Origin: Ampelomyces quisqualis
Taxonomy: Eukaryota; Ascomycota; Dothideomycetes; Pleosporales; Phaeosphaeriaceae
Reading direction: 5' to 3'
DNA: 64,000 nucleotides
Assembly: GCA_018398575.1 (NCBI GenBank)
Contig: JAGTXZ010000024.1
Coordinates: forward strand, 434,001-498,000
Shown: in pieces, positions 44,461 to 56,663 of the stretch
Layout of the letters: each line of letters opens with the position of its first letter
Position numbering within the stretch: position 1 is the stretch's first letter
The notes under the pieces: model-generated
The model's input: the letters and a program-made list of their open reading frames with translations, nothing else
The model's database searches: none
What the model was told of the DNA's origin: nothing
Position numbers and translations under genes: made by a program

Positions 44461-47400
44461 TGCGCCAGGTTGTTTGTGGGTGGTGGTTGGGTGGGTGGGT
44501 GAGTGGTTGATATGAAGCTGAGAAGGCCTGGTTGTTGTTGAGTGTAGAGAGAAGATGTTGAGCTGTCGAGGACAACAAGGTAGCCGGAGATTTATATGTG
44601 AGAATCGAGGCTAAAATGTGTCGAAATTGTGGAGTTGCCCCAGAGTTCCAGAAGTTGAATTATGCGTGTGGTACAAGTCTCGTCGCCAAGATATCCCGCT
44701 AACCATGGGTCCAAGGGGATGGGGGTGCGTGTAACAGATGACCTCTCTGAGTGGCTGAATGCGTTGAGCACCTTTCCGAAAGCGCACCTGCAGCTGGTGG
44801 AGCGCCTCTACGGCCCCGCAAGATTATGCGTTCAGATCACAAATGCAACATTCAACAGGCCGAGAATACACGCGGTTGTGGATCCGAGGTTTCGCTTGAG
44901 TTGCTGGTTCGCGAGTAGTGTAGAGCCTACAGTTGCAGCCTGGGACGTTGCACAGTACGCTTGGACGGCTTGGCCGCGAAGCTTTGGTGTGCTTTGGTGT
45001 CGCCAGTCCGTTCCTACTGGTGCGGGGCGCAGGGAATCTTCCGCTGCGATGTTTGCTACTTTGACGATCTCTAAGCCTCGGCGGGTGCGTGCTTGTTCCG
45101 ATTGCGTAGGCTGTTGAGTCTTGATTGCGTTTACGTGACAACAAGTGTTTGAAACAACATTCCAAGAATCTTGGTGTTTGAATCGCCGTCTAGAACGAGA
45201 CTGCTTGTTGGTGAACTTGTGCTTGGCAAGGACCACCGAGGAGTCTTGACGCAGATCCCCTTGTCTGAAGGAAAGCCTTACGCACGTTGTTTAATAGACA
45301 TGTGTTCCAAAGAGGTTTGTGAATATTGGGGCGAATAGTGTTTTGAGATGTCTTGGTGTAGATCCAGGTCGCTTGGCGGAACTTTGGCGGAACTTTGACG
45401 CGGCACGGCAAAGTGGAGCGGTGGTGATACACAGGAAACAGACTTGACACCTGCGCTCAAAGCAAAACACGACGGACGTAATTAGTTTTCAGAGCGAGGA
45501 ATATTTCGGTCGAAGGACGGGAAGAGCAGTTTTCGGGCTCACAAACTCAGTTGGGGTACTCTGTAAAGAATTCCGAGGTCCAAGAGATGCAGGCAGTAGG
45601 AGCAGCGTGATGACGACAACTGTAGAGGGGAATTTCCGACAAACCATGCGGATCCGCTGGTGGGACACTTTTTCAGCCCAGACAAAGTGAGCCGTATCGA
45701 AATGTACTGTTTTGGGGTTGCAGGTCGTGATTTTGTCCGAAGAGGCGTCGATGCTTGGTGGACGAGCACGACGCGCGTGCACACACTCCACAATCACCGG
45801 ATGGACAATGTGCCTCTAGTGCTGCAGGTCTGTCAGCTTGGTAGACAGGAGTATGCAGCCACGTGAGCTCAATTGCCTTTGCGTGTCGATAAAAGGCCGC
45901 AGGCGAATTTGCCCCTGTTGTGTGTCTTTATCACGCGTAAGCCGAGGGTAGCCCGTTTTCATTAGAAACATGATTATTCATTTCTACGATGGCGCCATGG
46001 TGGATTGAAAAGGCACTGGACGAGCGGACGGAGCGGGGTTGAAGAGCGAGTGGGCGCGAAGGCTATCTCACAACCACGCTGTTCCGAAGAATCGTCTTTG
46101 CGCTCATCAATGTGCCAGAAGTCTGCTATGCCAGAACGACGTTGTGCGTAATCGCCATGCAGCTGGCTCGCACGCAAGAAGTACAGCACAACCAGTCGGC
46201 AGCTTACACAGAAGATAGGTTGGTATCGGTAGGAAGCGTTCTGGACAAGTTATGAGGATATCAAAACGCGCACCGAGCGGAAGTCAAGGAAGGATTCTCG
46301 CGTCCGCCCTTGGTCCATTTTGTAGAACGAAGAGCGACGTAGGGAAATCACGTTAGTTGGGTCTTTCTGGAAGGCCTGTATCGAATAGAGTTGGGCTTAT
46401 GTTCAGGTTACCTTCGAGGAGTCAGTTTCGATATGATGCATCACCAACGAGTTCCTCTTGCACGGGCATAGTATAGTTGTTCTGAACAGTCGGTCGTTAC
46501 GAGTAGGCATCTCATTATCGCGTATGATTACTGGAATAGGCTGGATACCTGGCTTCGGTGGATGGCGTCCAGTATCTGGTGAAGTAATACCTTTGCTCTG
46601 GCCTTTCGTTCACGGGCACATTCTGTGAAAGGCAATTTGAAGAGCCAAGAGCAATCTAGCACGCAATGATATCAGGGTCGAGGGGTGGAAGTGGCTAACA
46701 ATCGATCTAAAAGGCATTACAGGTTCTGTGCGGCCGCTTCCTGATCTCGCTGCTGTTCTGAACATTCTCGAGTCATCATCTCGCATAAACAGACCAGCCA
46801 AGCATGCGCTGACACTCGAAGTTCCGCCTAGCAAGCTACCACGCGACCCAGCAAATGCGGTAGAGCGAATGTCTCGAAATAAGGCTCTAAGAATGTGAGA
46901 TGTAGCTGCGGCACCGAAGTATCCAAGCAGGCGGTGTGCCGTGGCGGTGTGGGTGCTGCAGGTGTGCATCTTGCGGGCCAGATTTGGGTGGTGGACACCT
47001 TGGTAGTATGATGCATGTATTTGAGTCGAAAAAGTCTCGACACTGGAATAATAAGAATGCGAACTATCCGAGGACTCGCTTTGTGTAAATTTTGGTCGAT
47101 TGCGCGTGTCGTGCTTCCTCGTGCACGTAGGACAAGAAAGGGTTAGCGCCTTAGTCATCCCTTCTTAGACCAGACGTCGATCTACCTCGACCTCTACGGA
47201 GTACTACTTGTTAGCATCTATGCAGTTGCACCTTACTTGGTTAATTAATTTACGTGATATACCAGCTGCCATGCGCCCGCAAGAGAGTCTCAAATACCTT
47301 TCCTTTCAAGCAAACCTCCAGTATCCTCAAGACAAGTCGCACGACGTAGCCCAGTAGATGCGGTGCAGAACACATGCTGCGCACACAACAGTACTCTTTC

Positions 47401-48078
47401 AATATTGAATACGATAATATTTCTCGTAAGTGCGTCGACGCGTGCTGCTGTCATTGTACCGTTTCCAACTGGCGTCGTCCGATTACATTTTCTTTTCCTT
47501 TCTCACGACTTTCTACGCCGTATTTGTGGTTCCTGATCTCGAGCGCTTCTAAGTCACTTCGTATCCAAATATCAGGAGAGCGCATCTCGTTCGGTGGGGA
47601 TGATTGCTGTCGTCAGTGTCGACCTTCACCTCCTGGACGCGCCTGTCGCCAACGCATGCGACACAACCACCTTGAGTGCCAATATGGCAAGCTCTACCAG
47701 AAGAAATTTTTATTGGTCTCCCTTGCTCCTCTTTTAACATCTCACTTTCTCAGAACCTTTGCATCGGCAAGTTTGCCACGGTGAAGGCCGCGGCGGTCAG
47801 CTGCAAACGCGGCTTGTTGACACCTCGACTTGTTGGGCGCGCGTCTTGTTTCATCATCCCCTCTTCACCTTCGACACTACCTTCTCACCCTCACCGCGAC
47901 GAAGAAGCTTCTGCCTAATTCTTCCAAAGGCGCCCGGTGGTCCAAGCTCGCACAAACTATATAATCCAGCCGCCGCCCACACTCGTTCTTTCTACACCAC
48001 CGTTTCCCACTCATTCCCAGCTATTGACGGCAAGCACTCCTTACACCATATCCTACGCATCGCCGGAACTTCGACAAG
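44461..48078. other. 3.6-kb region without a supportable gene
   Basis: Frames at 44662-45117 (plus, 151 codons) and 46610-47158 (minus, 182 codons, ATG start) are open but lack domains, splice signals or convincing composition. The last 600 bp before 48079 are C/T-rich and likely the long promoter and leader of the F-box-like gene. No tRNA-like structure was seen. Confidence 0.4.
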
Positions 48079-49064
48079 ATGCCGGTCTTGAGCAAGATTG
48101 AAGGTGCGTCCAAGCTACTCGATTGGCTAATTACCCCATCTAACTCGGTCAGACGCTGGCGAAGGCTCCAAGGAAACATCCAAAGTGAGTACTACGCGTC
48201 CTCTTGTCATATGCGTCCTTTTGTCCTACCATTCGGAAGACGCAGTGTTGAGCAGCTCATAAGCAGAAGGGATTGTTTCGTCTCCCGGCCGAGCTCTTGG
48301 ACGAGTGCACTTCGTACCTCAAGGTCTCTGATCTATGCCGCTTCAGGCTCACGAGTACGGGTGTCCGCGATGCTGTCCAGAATCAGTGGCACGATGGCAT
48401 TCTCCTGCAGAGCCCTATATACAGTACGTATGCGAGCATGAAGCGGTTCCTTTCAATGTTGCAAGCGATCAAAGGTCTGGTTCGGAGGGTGAAGGCATTG
48501 GAACTCGTCTCAGAGGGCTTGAAGCTCCATGAGTATGGTTCGGAGTGGGCTTGGGAGGACTTGACAAATTGGGAGCAAGTGGACAACACCGCCGAGGACG
48601 TTTCCATCATCAACAAGATCAATGAGGACCATGCTTTGGGCGTTGAGGACAGCAATGGATTCCTTCACATGGGTGGCTATCGCATCCTGCTCGGACAAAT
48701 TATCGAAGCCTGTCCTGAGTTGTCCAGCATCAACATCCGCAAGCTCAAGGTAAGTCGCTCACTTTACATTGGGTTCGGTTGTCTACTGACTTGCATCTCG
48801 CAGATTGACGAGCACGTCCCCGACTGGACCGACACCGCCAAGTTCAAAGACCTGTCGTTCTATCGTCCGGGCCTCGCCATCAAGCCCATCTTCTATGGTG
48901 ACTGGCAGTACGACACTCTCCATCATCGTGTCACCCACTACAGGGACGAGTTTGGTGAGGACATCATCGAGCCCAACGCTGGCCCTCAAGCCAAGTTCAT
49001 CGACGACGTGGATGCCGCCATCCTCGCGAGCGGCAAGACTCTCAGCAAGAACTTCATTCGCTAA
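48079..49064 (+). CDS. F-box-like protein
   Basis: The model has four exons (48079-48103, 48153-48184, 48267-48749, 48804-49064; introns 49, 82 and 54 nt) and gives 266 residues. After a short Ser/Lys N-terminus, residues of about 20-60 (LFRLPAELLDECTSYLK, then DLCRFRLTSTGVRDAV) match the F-box pattern of LPxELLxxIxxYL followed by DLxxxRLxxKxxR. The rest is a partly hydrophobic domain with no leucine-rich, WD or kelch repeat that I can see. F-box proteins recruit substrates to SCF ubiquitin ligases, whose cullin is encoded at about 58.6 kb in this window. The substrate is unknown. Very short first exons mean the N-terminus is less certain than the rest. Confidence 0.7.
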
Positions 49065-49549
49065 GCATGCAAACACCTTAGAGTTCTTGCCTTTAGCGTT
49101 CAGGTTTCACAACTGGGCACTCGACATTAGGACTCTTGATGGACATGACACGGCGTTGAAGGAATAAGGTTGATGAATGTTCACGGATTGTCTCTTTTCT
49201 TACACTCATCGTTGGCCGTTGCCTATGTTGCAACTTGCGGGTCACACTAAGTGCGAGTTATCGATCAACGATGCTCGTTCTTCATGAGTTGTAATCTTCC
49301 TTGCGGCTGTTTCCGCTGCTGGATCTTTCAGACGATATGTCTCCAGGATTTTCCGCTTAGGATTATCCCAAGGATCCAGTTTACCGAACGAAAATCCTGC
49401 CCGTCAATCTTCTTCTTCTCCATGAGTGACCCATCAGGCATTGCAGTATTCTTGCTCACGTCGCCAACTACCGCCAAAGATGTGGAAGTGCTCGAGAGTC
49501 CCCAAATTTTTCGTTCTTACTTCATGAAAGATAGCATCCTGTCTACAGT
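49065..49549. other. Convergent intergenic region
   Basis: Shared 3' flanks of the F-box-like gene (plus) and the GlcG/HbpS gene (minus). No gene seen. Confidence 0.5.
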
Positions 49550-49996
49550 CTATAATTTAGACTTAAAGCCAAAGCTCTTGTGTAGGGCATCAACCCCACT
49601 CTTCGCGACATCCTCGTCTTGACTCGGCAGTCCTGTGCTGCATCCAATAGCTCCGACAACGACGCCATCCTTGACGATGGGAATCCCGCCAGCAATAGTC
49701 ATAAATCGTCCGCTGTTGCTGTGGTTAATGCCGTATGCCGGGCCGCCCGGCCAGACAGCATCCTTGTAGACTGATGTTGACGCGCGATGACCGGCTGCCG
49801 TGTATGCTTTGTCGATAGCGATATTGATTGATGTATATTTGGCGCCCTCCATTCGCGCAAAGGCTAGGAGATGGCATGCGTTGTCGACAACTGCGATGTT
49901 CATGGGGATTTTGATCTCCTTGGAGCGCGCTTCAGCAGCTGCGAGCGCGATGCGTGCGCCCTCAAGAGTGAGAGTTGGAACCAATTTTGTCGACAT
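49550..49996 (-). CDS. GlcG/HbpS-like protein (DUF336, haem-degrading family)
   Basis: This is a single-exon frame of 148 residues from ATG 49996; the frame is open for ten codons upstream, but MSTKLVPTLTLEGA is the natural start. It has the family pattern: LTLEGARIALAAAEARSKE, then MNIAVVDNACHLLAFARM (beta strand with an acidic residue), SINIAIDKAYTA, then the Gly-rich IAGGIPIVKDGVVVGAIGCST and QDEDVAKSGVDAL at the C-terminus. Bacterial members include HbpS, which binds haem and senses redox stress, and GlcG of the glycolate locus. Fungal members are uncharacterised and probably act as small cytosolic octamer-forming proteins. There is no signal peptide. It is divergent from the 606-residue gene across about 940 bp. 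Confidence 0.85.
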   Translation of the reverse strand: MSTKLVPTLTLEGARIALAAAEARSKEIKIPMNIAVVDNACHLLAFARMEGAKYTSINIAIDKAYTAAGHRASTSVYKDAVWPGGPAYGINHSNSGRFMTIAGGIPIVKDGVVVGAIGCSTGLPSQDEDVAKSGVDALHKSFGFKSKL

Positions 49997-50932
49997 AATG
50001 AAGCTTAAGGTAATTGTGTCTATCAATTTGGAGATGATCCAAAGGACGCTGAGGATGGCAGTGACCTGTCTGCATGGCCGGATAGTGCAGGATCGGATGA
50101 AGACGGTGACGTAACCGGGTTTTCAGAAGGCTTAGCTAAGCAACCCGGTCTCGAGAAGACATGTCGGCCAGGCATCCGACCTCCTCCATCACATTACCAT
50201 CTCCTCTTGGAATCTCATGAATCACATATCATTCTTCATTTCATGGCTCAATCAAGGGTACTTGGATGTGTCAGGCCAGTCCGCTGGTCCTGATTCTAAT
50301 GCCGACCAGCTTATACGCAGTGATGCACCTACACTTTCCCGTCTTTCCCACAACTAGAAGTCCTACATGGTCGCTATGAGCGGACTTCTATTGAAACTAA
50401 CGCATTTACAAAAGGAGCCATAGAGTTCGAAGGTGGCAGTCGCATCTTCTGTCCATCTTTAGTGACTTTCCGTACCTCTTCATGTCTTCTTACTCAATTA
50501 TCCCAGCATTTTCTATTTGCTGAAGTTATCTTAGCGTTTCGTAAAAAGCATATCTTCGTCATACCTAAACTCCTTTACTTGCCAAATACAATGCGACACG
50601 AGACATCCTACCAGAGAATATTAGGCATGCCCTCTTCCACTACTATTGAACGGTGTTTCTGAATTCTAGGCGGCCAACAAAGGGAGCCCACATACTAGTA
50701 ATCATCATCACATTCAGCATGTAATCAGTAGCGTGTCTACTATGCGTGCTCTGTGGCGCGAGATGTCTTCCTTTTCGACAGTAAGTTTGCGCTGTTCGTC
50801 GCCTTTCACCTTGTTGCATCATGCCAATTCATATTTCCTCGTCTTGACCTTGCACTCACACCCACATCACAACTTCGCCTGCACAACTGAACTCAACTCC
50901 GCAGACTCGACGGCGTCGCCCCCATCGCGATT
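49997..50932. other. Divergent intergenic region
   Basis: Upstream regions of the GlcG/HbpS gene (minus) and the 606-residue gene (plus). A C/T-rich leader precedes 50933. No gene seen. Confidence 0.5.
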
Positions 50933-52807
50933 ATGGGTACATCCGAAGCACACAATCTCAAATCTGAGGCCGAAATCCTTGCTCGACTGTCGCGTCCTCA
51001 GCGCAACTCAACATGGGTGCCCAAAAAACGCGACTGGCGCTATGCGACGGGCGTCATACAGCACGACGACTTCGATGATGCGCCAAAGTCACGCTCACTG
51101 TGGGACACCATGGACTACAGCTTCCAGACTGGCGGTCGCAACAGCAGCCCAGGATCAGGCCGAAGTCGCAGCAGCAGCATGATAGACAGTTTCGAGGCGG
51201 CGGAGGCAATTGATACACCAAAGAGTATGTCGTCACGAGGAACCATAGAACCTGGGGTGGAAGGAGCGTCTCCATTCAAGGCCATCTGCAAGCCCATGAT
51301 CATACCGCAAGGCTTATGGAGACAGGTTACAAGGCTCACCCTCGATAGTGAAGCAGGCCTGAATGGCGGGGAGGCTGCATACAAGGAGACGGGTCTGATT
51401 GTGCGTCTACGCTTCACCCGCAAGAACAAGACACAGTTCAAGGCCATTCTCGAAAGACCCATACGGCTCCCGCCAACACCAGTCCGCAACAACATATCTA
51501 AGGATTTGACAACCATTGTTCCTTCGCCCAATACTCCAGCTTCGGCGCGTACAGCAAAGTCGGTGTATACACCACACAAACTCGACTCGATCGAATCGGT
51601 GCATGAGTTCCCGCTCTTCAAGCGTGTTTGGATAGATGAGACATACGACTTCAACATGGTCACTGTGCGCTCCAAGTTACGATCTGCCAACGTGGAGGTC
51701 GGCGAAATTGGGGCCAACTATACGTGGTATACAGACGCTGTGCCCATCGATGCCATGTTCCCACCGGGCGTGCCAATTTCGGCCAAGGAGATCAGTGCCT
51801 TCTATCCACATCATGTGCGATGGAAAGACGTTATGATACGGCTCACGAAAAACGATTACAGAGGGCCAGATATTATGGCAATGCAGGCAAGTCACCTTCG
51901 GCGCTCTGAAAACCTGCATAGTCGTGGCTAATACGTCAAGGCCCACTTCCGTGGTGCTCCGGATTACCCTACAACACCAGCCGACATGAACATCTACCAG
52001 CGCGATGTTGTCAGGACTGCGATTCCTGAATTCAAAACAACATCGTACAAGGGCAAATCCGACCGCAACCTCCGCACCGATCAACTCACAACAGGACCTT
52101 ATATTCACGGTGTAAAGAAGGGTCACACGCTACCTACCTTTGAGGATCTGACACGTGGACTACACCGTCTTCCAGCCGGTCTCGACGCGCGTGGACTGAC
52201 GCAGTGCCTCTCCTGGTACATCAACATGGGGAATACGTTTACACCAAGGCTCGAGATGAATGTATTGCACGCACAGTCGCTCATCCGAGCGCTCCACGAG
52301 CCCCTCAAGCCGTTCGGTCCACAGAACTTAGATCGCAATGCTTTGGAGCAGTGGCGAAATGCGGGGACGTTCGAGACTGTGGAGATTGAGAATGATGTAC
52401 ATCAACCTTTTCGAGACAGAAACTCCACGCCACGTACGCAGCTACATCTGAATATCGACAAGGACGAGGTCTCAATGAACCTCACCCTGCCTATCCGACA
52501 CATCTTGACATTTCCTTTCCTTGCTTTGCATGGTGCAGTGTGCGAAGCTTTCAAGATGGGCATCGACCGGGCAGAGCGTCGTCAAGAGGAAGCAGACAAG
52601 CGTGCGCACGATACTAAACAGGCGGCAAACACTGCAACAAAAATCGACATGGAGACAAAAGCTGGACATGACTCGCCAACCGAGCCTACCACCAAGGCCT
52701 CCAAAGAGCCATATCGCATCCCCAAGCGCACTCGCTCCGTCGACACAGAGCAGCTACCACCGCACAAGAAGCCGTATATCCCCACGCGCCTTCGCCCTCC
52801 CCCCTGA
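50933..52807 (+). CDS. Conserved-looking hypothetical protein, 606 residues, with GC-AG intron
   Basis: The model has two exons (50933-51886 and 51941-52807) joined by a 54-nt phase-0 intron and gives 606 residues. The donor is CAG|GCAAGT, a typical GC-AG donor, with a CTAAT branch site and TCAAG acceptor; no GT donor gives an open frame. The N-terminal 100 residues are disordered. A folded-looking core with aromatic residues (FPLFKRVWIDETYDFNMVTV, FYPHHVRWKDVMIRL, LSWYINMGNTFTPRLEM) follows. The last 80 residues are charged and basic, ending KKPYIPTRLRPPP. There is no signal peptide or membrane segment. I do not recognise the family; the ordered core suggests a real, conserved protein. Confidence 0.7.
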
Positions 52808-53740
52808 ACGATTCTGAATGGCTTCACTTCCTGATTTGAAATGGGCCAAGACTGTCAACACCCAGCACCTCGCACCTCGCACCACACAACACCCCCACGC
52901 CCCCATACGGATCCCTCGCACGCCCCCACACCATCCCATTACGCCCGCCCCACCTCACCCTCCCACGCCCTCCCCTTCACACCCGACCCCAGAATCTCCC
53001 CCGCCGTCTCAAAGACAGTCCAACAAGTACCACTCAGCGCACATTTCCCAGCGGACATGCAGATGCTCGCTGTAGTGCGGGCAGCAGCAAGCAAGGAAGC
53101 ATCCCATCCATCTGCAAAGTATCTCCACGCCAACGTGAAAGCGCAGCTGGCAAAACGAAGGGACAAGTATATTTACCTTGTTTTTTTTTCTTCTTTCGGA
53201 ATCCTGCAGGTGTTATCGTGGGCGTGGGGATGGGTACGAGTTTGCATACGCCTGGTTGCTTTGCGGGCTTCTCCTTGCTGCTGTTTCGTCGGGTTCGGAA
53301 GAGCGATTGCGACGTGCTAGCGGGGGAGATGCGTGTTAGGGCCTGAGGCGGGGAATGCGCCATGGGGGATGTGGGTAGCGATAGAGGATGGCAGTGTCAT
53401 GGTGGAGAGTGTGGGGCGAGTGGTGCATGATGGATGGTGCGCGGTCTGGAGACTGGGGTGGTGATGGCCTTGGTTGTTTTCTTGATTGACAGTGCAAGCC
53501 CTAGACATGGATATGCTTCAGCCTCATTGTACGTCCATTGTTTGACATGACATTGCTATGTATGCCGACAAGCCGGGCAGGTCAGTGCGGGTGGGGGATG
53601 GCGATGGAGAGAGATGAAATGTATTTCCGAATCCTAGGGAAAACGCCATAGGTATCAGACCTTGCCCAGCCCAAATCAATCCGTGAACGCCATTTCCTGC
53701 AAGTGTAGCAACCATTTCGACCGAGTCAGTGCTAACATGG
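52808..53740. other. Convergent intergenic region
   Basis: 3' flanks of the 606-residue gene (plus) and the QTES-repeat gene (minus). The left part is C-rich (ACCCCC-like). Open frames are not convincing. Confidence 0.5.
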
Positions 53741-54738
53741 CTACTGATGCACCTGGCTCACATGGCCATTCTGCTGTGCACCGCCAAAGTCGCTCTCATT
53801 GTCACTGCCGACATCAGTCCACGAGTTGGGCGTCATGATGCCGGTTCTGTCGCCGTTGCCGTACTCGCTAAACCCGCCTTCGGAGAAGTCGTCTGTGAAG
53901 CCACCTTCCGAGAACATGTCGGAGCGGGCGTCGTGGTCCGTGTCATGCTGCATGCTGAGGATGCCTATGTCGTCGGCGTTGCTGCCGGCTACGGAAGCGC
54001 CAGTGACGATGGAATGTGAGCGCTCGGAGCGGGGCGTGCGGCTACCAGCGGACAGGTGCTCGGCTCCGTCGTCGAAGAAGCGCGTTTCTGCGAGAGGGTC
54101 TTGTGTGTGCGAGGCAGAGGAGGCGAAGGAGTAGAAAGACTGTGTGGCTTGCTCGGTCTCGGTCTGGCTCTCGGTCTGGCTCTCGGTCTGGCTCTCGGTC
54201 TGGCTCTCGGTCTGGAGCTCAGCAGGTTCCGAGGTCAGGTCGATGAGAGGCGGTGAGTCGCGCGTGCCAGGCTCGACGTGGGGGAACTCTTTCGGGGAGC
54301 GCTTCCTGGCGCCGTTGTCGGATGCATCGTGGCCAGTAGCCTTGGTGTTGTTGTCTCTGAGCAAGCCGTCGCGGCCAACGAGCGCGTCGAAGCTCTTGGT
54401 CCGGTCCCCGATCCTGGCTAGTTCGTCCAGATCGACAGCCACGCCCTCTTCTCTCGCACGCCTGATCAGCTCATTTCGGTTGCGCTTCCTCAGCCCCACG
54501 TCATCCGACGGCTCGCTCGGGCGGCGGGGTTGCACGTCGTCGCCGAGATTGTGGAGGGCGACGGCGATCTTGCGGCGGGACTGGTCGACCCAGGCGCGGA
54601 CGTGAGGGGACTCGTAGATGGCGATGCCGGCTGCTACAACGATGGAGGCGGCGATGATGATGCCTGCAAGCAGGTTGGCACAGCCTCGGAATGAGGAAAG
54701 AGCCACAACTACATACCTTTGGCTAGTGGCGCGGGCAT
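53741..54738 (-). CDS. Single-pass membrane protein with QTES repeat, function unknown
   Basis: The model has two exons (54717-54738 and 53741-54663; 53-nt intron) and gives 314 residues. The short first exon, MPAPLAKG, leads straight into a transmembrane segment (IIIAASIVVAAGIAIY), followed by an amphipathic basic stretch (VRAWVDQSRRKIAVALHNL). This suggests an N-terminal anchor with a long soluble tail. The tail has a predicted helix (LRKRNRNELIRRAREEGVAVDLDELARI). It also has a tandem QTES repeat of about five units, encoded by a 12-bp minisatellite (54142-54213), and a Gly/Asp/Ser-rich acidic C-terminus with FSEGGF repeats. No family is recognised. An unspliced start at 54706 is possible but would displace the membrane anchor. 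Confidence 0.65.
54142..54213. repeat. 12-bp coding minisatellite
   Basis: Tandem copies of GGTCTGGCTCTC (plus strand) encode QTES repeats on the minus strand in the single-pass membrane protein gene. The length being a multiple of three keeps the frame open as copy number changes. Confidence 0.9.
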
Positions 54739-55399
54739 CCTGCGGACTGTCGCCTTACGAGGGGTAGTGAGGGGCAGAAGGAGAAGGAACTATGGCAGCT
54801 TGAAGAGACCAAGGCCTGCAGAGAAAGGAGGAGAGAAACAGTCTAGCGGGACCAGCACTGTCGTCGTAAGAGCCCGCCGCCACCCAGCACAGCCGCGCAC
54901 TGGAACGAAACATCCGGTGGCGGTCGGCGTGGCTGCTATCGTCTGCTTTCGGTCTAGGCAGGCACCACCGACTTTGAATCCTGAACCACTTGACACGACA
55001 TGGCTTCACACGTCACGCACGCTCCTACGAGATGATTGGATTGTTCTTGTCGGATTCAACTACTGTAGGCTTCTCTTCTCGGCCATTCCATCTCTCGCCG
55101 CATCAGATAATAGGAAACGTAGGGTGGACGCACGGCTATGCAAGAAAAGAAATTGTGTCAAGAACGCCCCCGGCGCCGTCGCTGTGCAATGTCCAGCTTA
55201 CATGTACAAGTGAGGAAACTTGGGATACGACGAGGCATGTTAGGTGGCCGAGGTGCCTCGCCGTCGGATGGGAGAAAATGCTGACACGTGAAGGGGATTG
55301 GCGTCCTTCCTAGAGGGACATTGGAATCAGTCTTGGGCTGAAACGGGGAAACGTAGTGGGGGATGCATGAGGGCAACGTGGAAAAAAAGTGTAGAGATG
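54739..55399. other. Intergenic region between two minus-strand genes
   Basis: Upstream region of the QTES-repeat gene and 3' flank of the four-TM gene. No gene recognised. Confidence 0.5.
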
Positions 55400-56663
55400 C
55401 TACCTCGCTACACGGTGGATCAACCTGAGAGTTGTTAGTCACGTGTGCGGCAAAGCTCAGAGCGACATACCGCAAGGTGCTAATGGTGAAGGTACCGAGC
55501 CATGCGAACAGGGCAATCAGCAACGTCGCAGTCAGGGCCTTTTGCCGTGAACAGATGGACCGTGTGTACGGACAGACTCGGGTGTTGACCGGGGTACACA
55601 CTTGGCCGACTGGACACAGCACCTCGGGCGAGGTTCTGCACGCCCACTTCTCGTCGGTCAGCGCTTGGAAGGCCAGACTCAGATTGGCGGATTCGAAGAC
55701 GATGAAGGCGAGGTCTAGAAAAATGAGAGACATCTTGGCGTTGTGTGAGCGCAAGCCAAGCGGTTTCGACGTGTACTCGTCATAGGTGATGTAGACGGTG
55801 TAGAGGATGGCGACCACGTCCACGATGATGGCCATCCAGGTGGACGAGTTGTTCTCGCAGCCAGCCGAGTTGGAGTGGTGGAAGATGGCGCCCGAGAGCG
55901 AGAGCGCCATGATGGAGAAGACGAGGACGACCATGCGGATGACGGCAGGCACCATGGGGTGGTTCATCATGACGCGGTGGAAGCGCATGAGCTTGCGCCG
56001 CCGCTGTGCCGGGCTGAACAGCCAGAAGCCCTTGAGCCGCTCGGCCTCGTCGTGGTCGTCGATGGGCTGCCACGGCGTCTCGAGGTCGGGCATGTTCTCC
56101 TTCATCCAGGCGTCGTCGACAATGTGCCCAGCGCGCGAGGCGACGGGGCGGGCGTGGTGGTCGCGGGGGTGGGACGATGCCTGGGCAAAGTGCTTCCACT
56201 TGAGGGCGCTGTCGCTGATGGGCGTGCCGAGGGTCACGGGGGCGCCTTCGCGGGCGTGGTCGAAGCGGCGCCCGGGGACGCTGGACTTGGGCGCGGGCAG
56301 GAAGTTGTGGCTGGCGGCGCGCACCGACGAGGGCGTTCGCGGCAGCAGCAGCGAGGCGGCGTCGCCCTTCTCGTCGTCGTCGGCGGCCAGCACCCAGGCT
56401 GCGGGCGGCTGTCAGTGCACTGAGCGCAGCACGTCGGCGGACACGGGGGGCTTACGGGGGAGGGTCCTGGCGGCGCGCTGCCTCTCCGTCTTGTCCGCGC
56501 CCAGCGTGCGGCCCGACGACGCCAGCGTGGGCGGCGTGCTCGCGACCGAGTGGCTGTGGCCCGACACGGCGCTCACTCTCGACTGCGGGCGGCGGTGCGA
56601 GGCCCCCGAAGAGGCCGTCGGCGGCGGGACGGGCGAGGGCAGCAGCTGGCCGCGGCTCGTCAT
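55400..56663 (-). CDS. Polytopic membrane protein (about four TM segments), function unknown
   Basis: The model has three exons (56456-56663, 55471-56398, 55400-55424; introns 57 and 46 nt) and gives 386 residues. A long disordered N-terminus (MTSRGQLLPSPVPPP and more Ser/Pro/Arg-rich sequence) precedes four hydrophobic segments: AVIRMVVLVFSIMALSLSGAIF, WMAIIVDVVAILYTVYITY, MSLIFLDLAFIVFESANLSLAF (positions described from the frame) and TATLLIALFAWLGTFTISTLR. Between TM3 and TM4 is a loop with several cysteines (CRTSPEVLC, CTPVNTRVC), probably disulfide-bonded on the lumenal or outer side. The layout resembles a group of uncharacterised fungal integral membrane proteins. It is divergent from the KHE1-type gene with 240 bp between start codons. 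Confidence 0.75.

Noticed and set aside
44662..45117. 151-codon plus-strand frame
   Set aside because: No domain or splice support; an equally long minus-strand frame overlaps it.
46610..47158. 182-codon minus-strand frame with ATG
   Set aside because: No recognisable domain, atypical Ser/Arg/His mix and no supporting signals. Kept out as probably spurious, though an orphan gene cannot be excluded.
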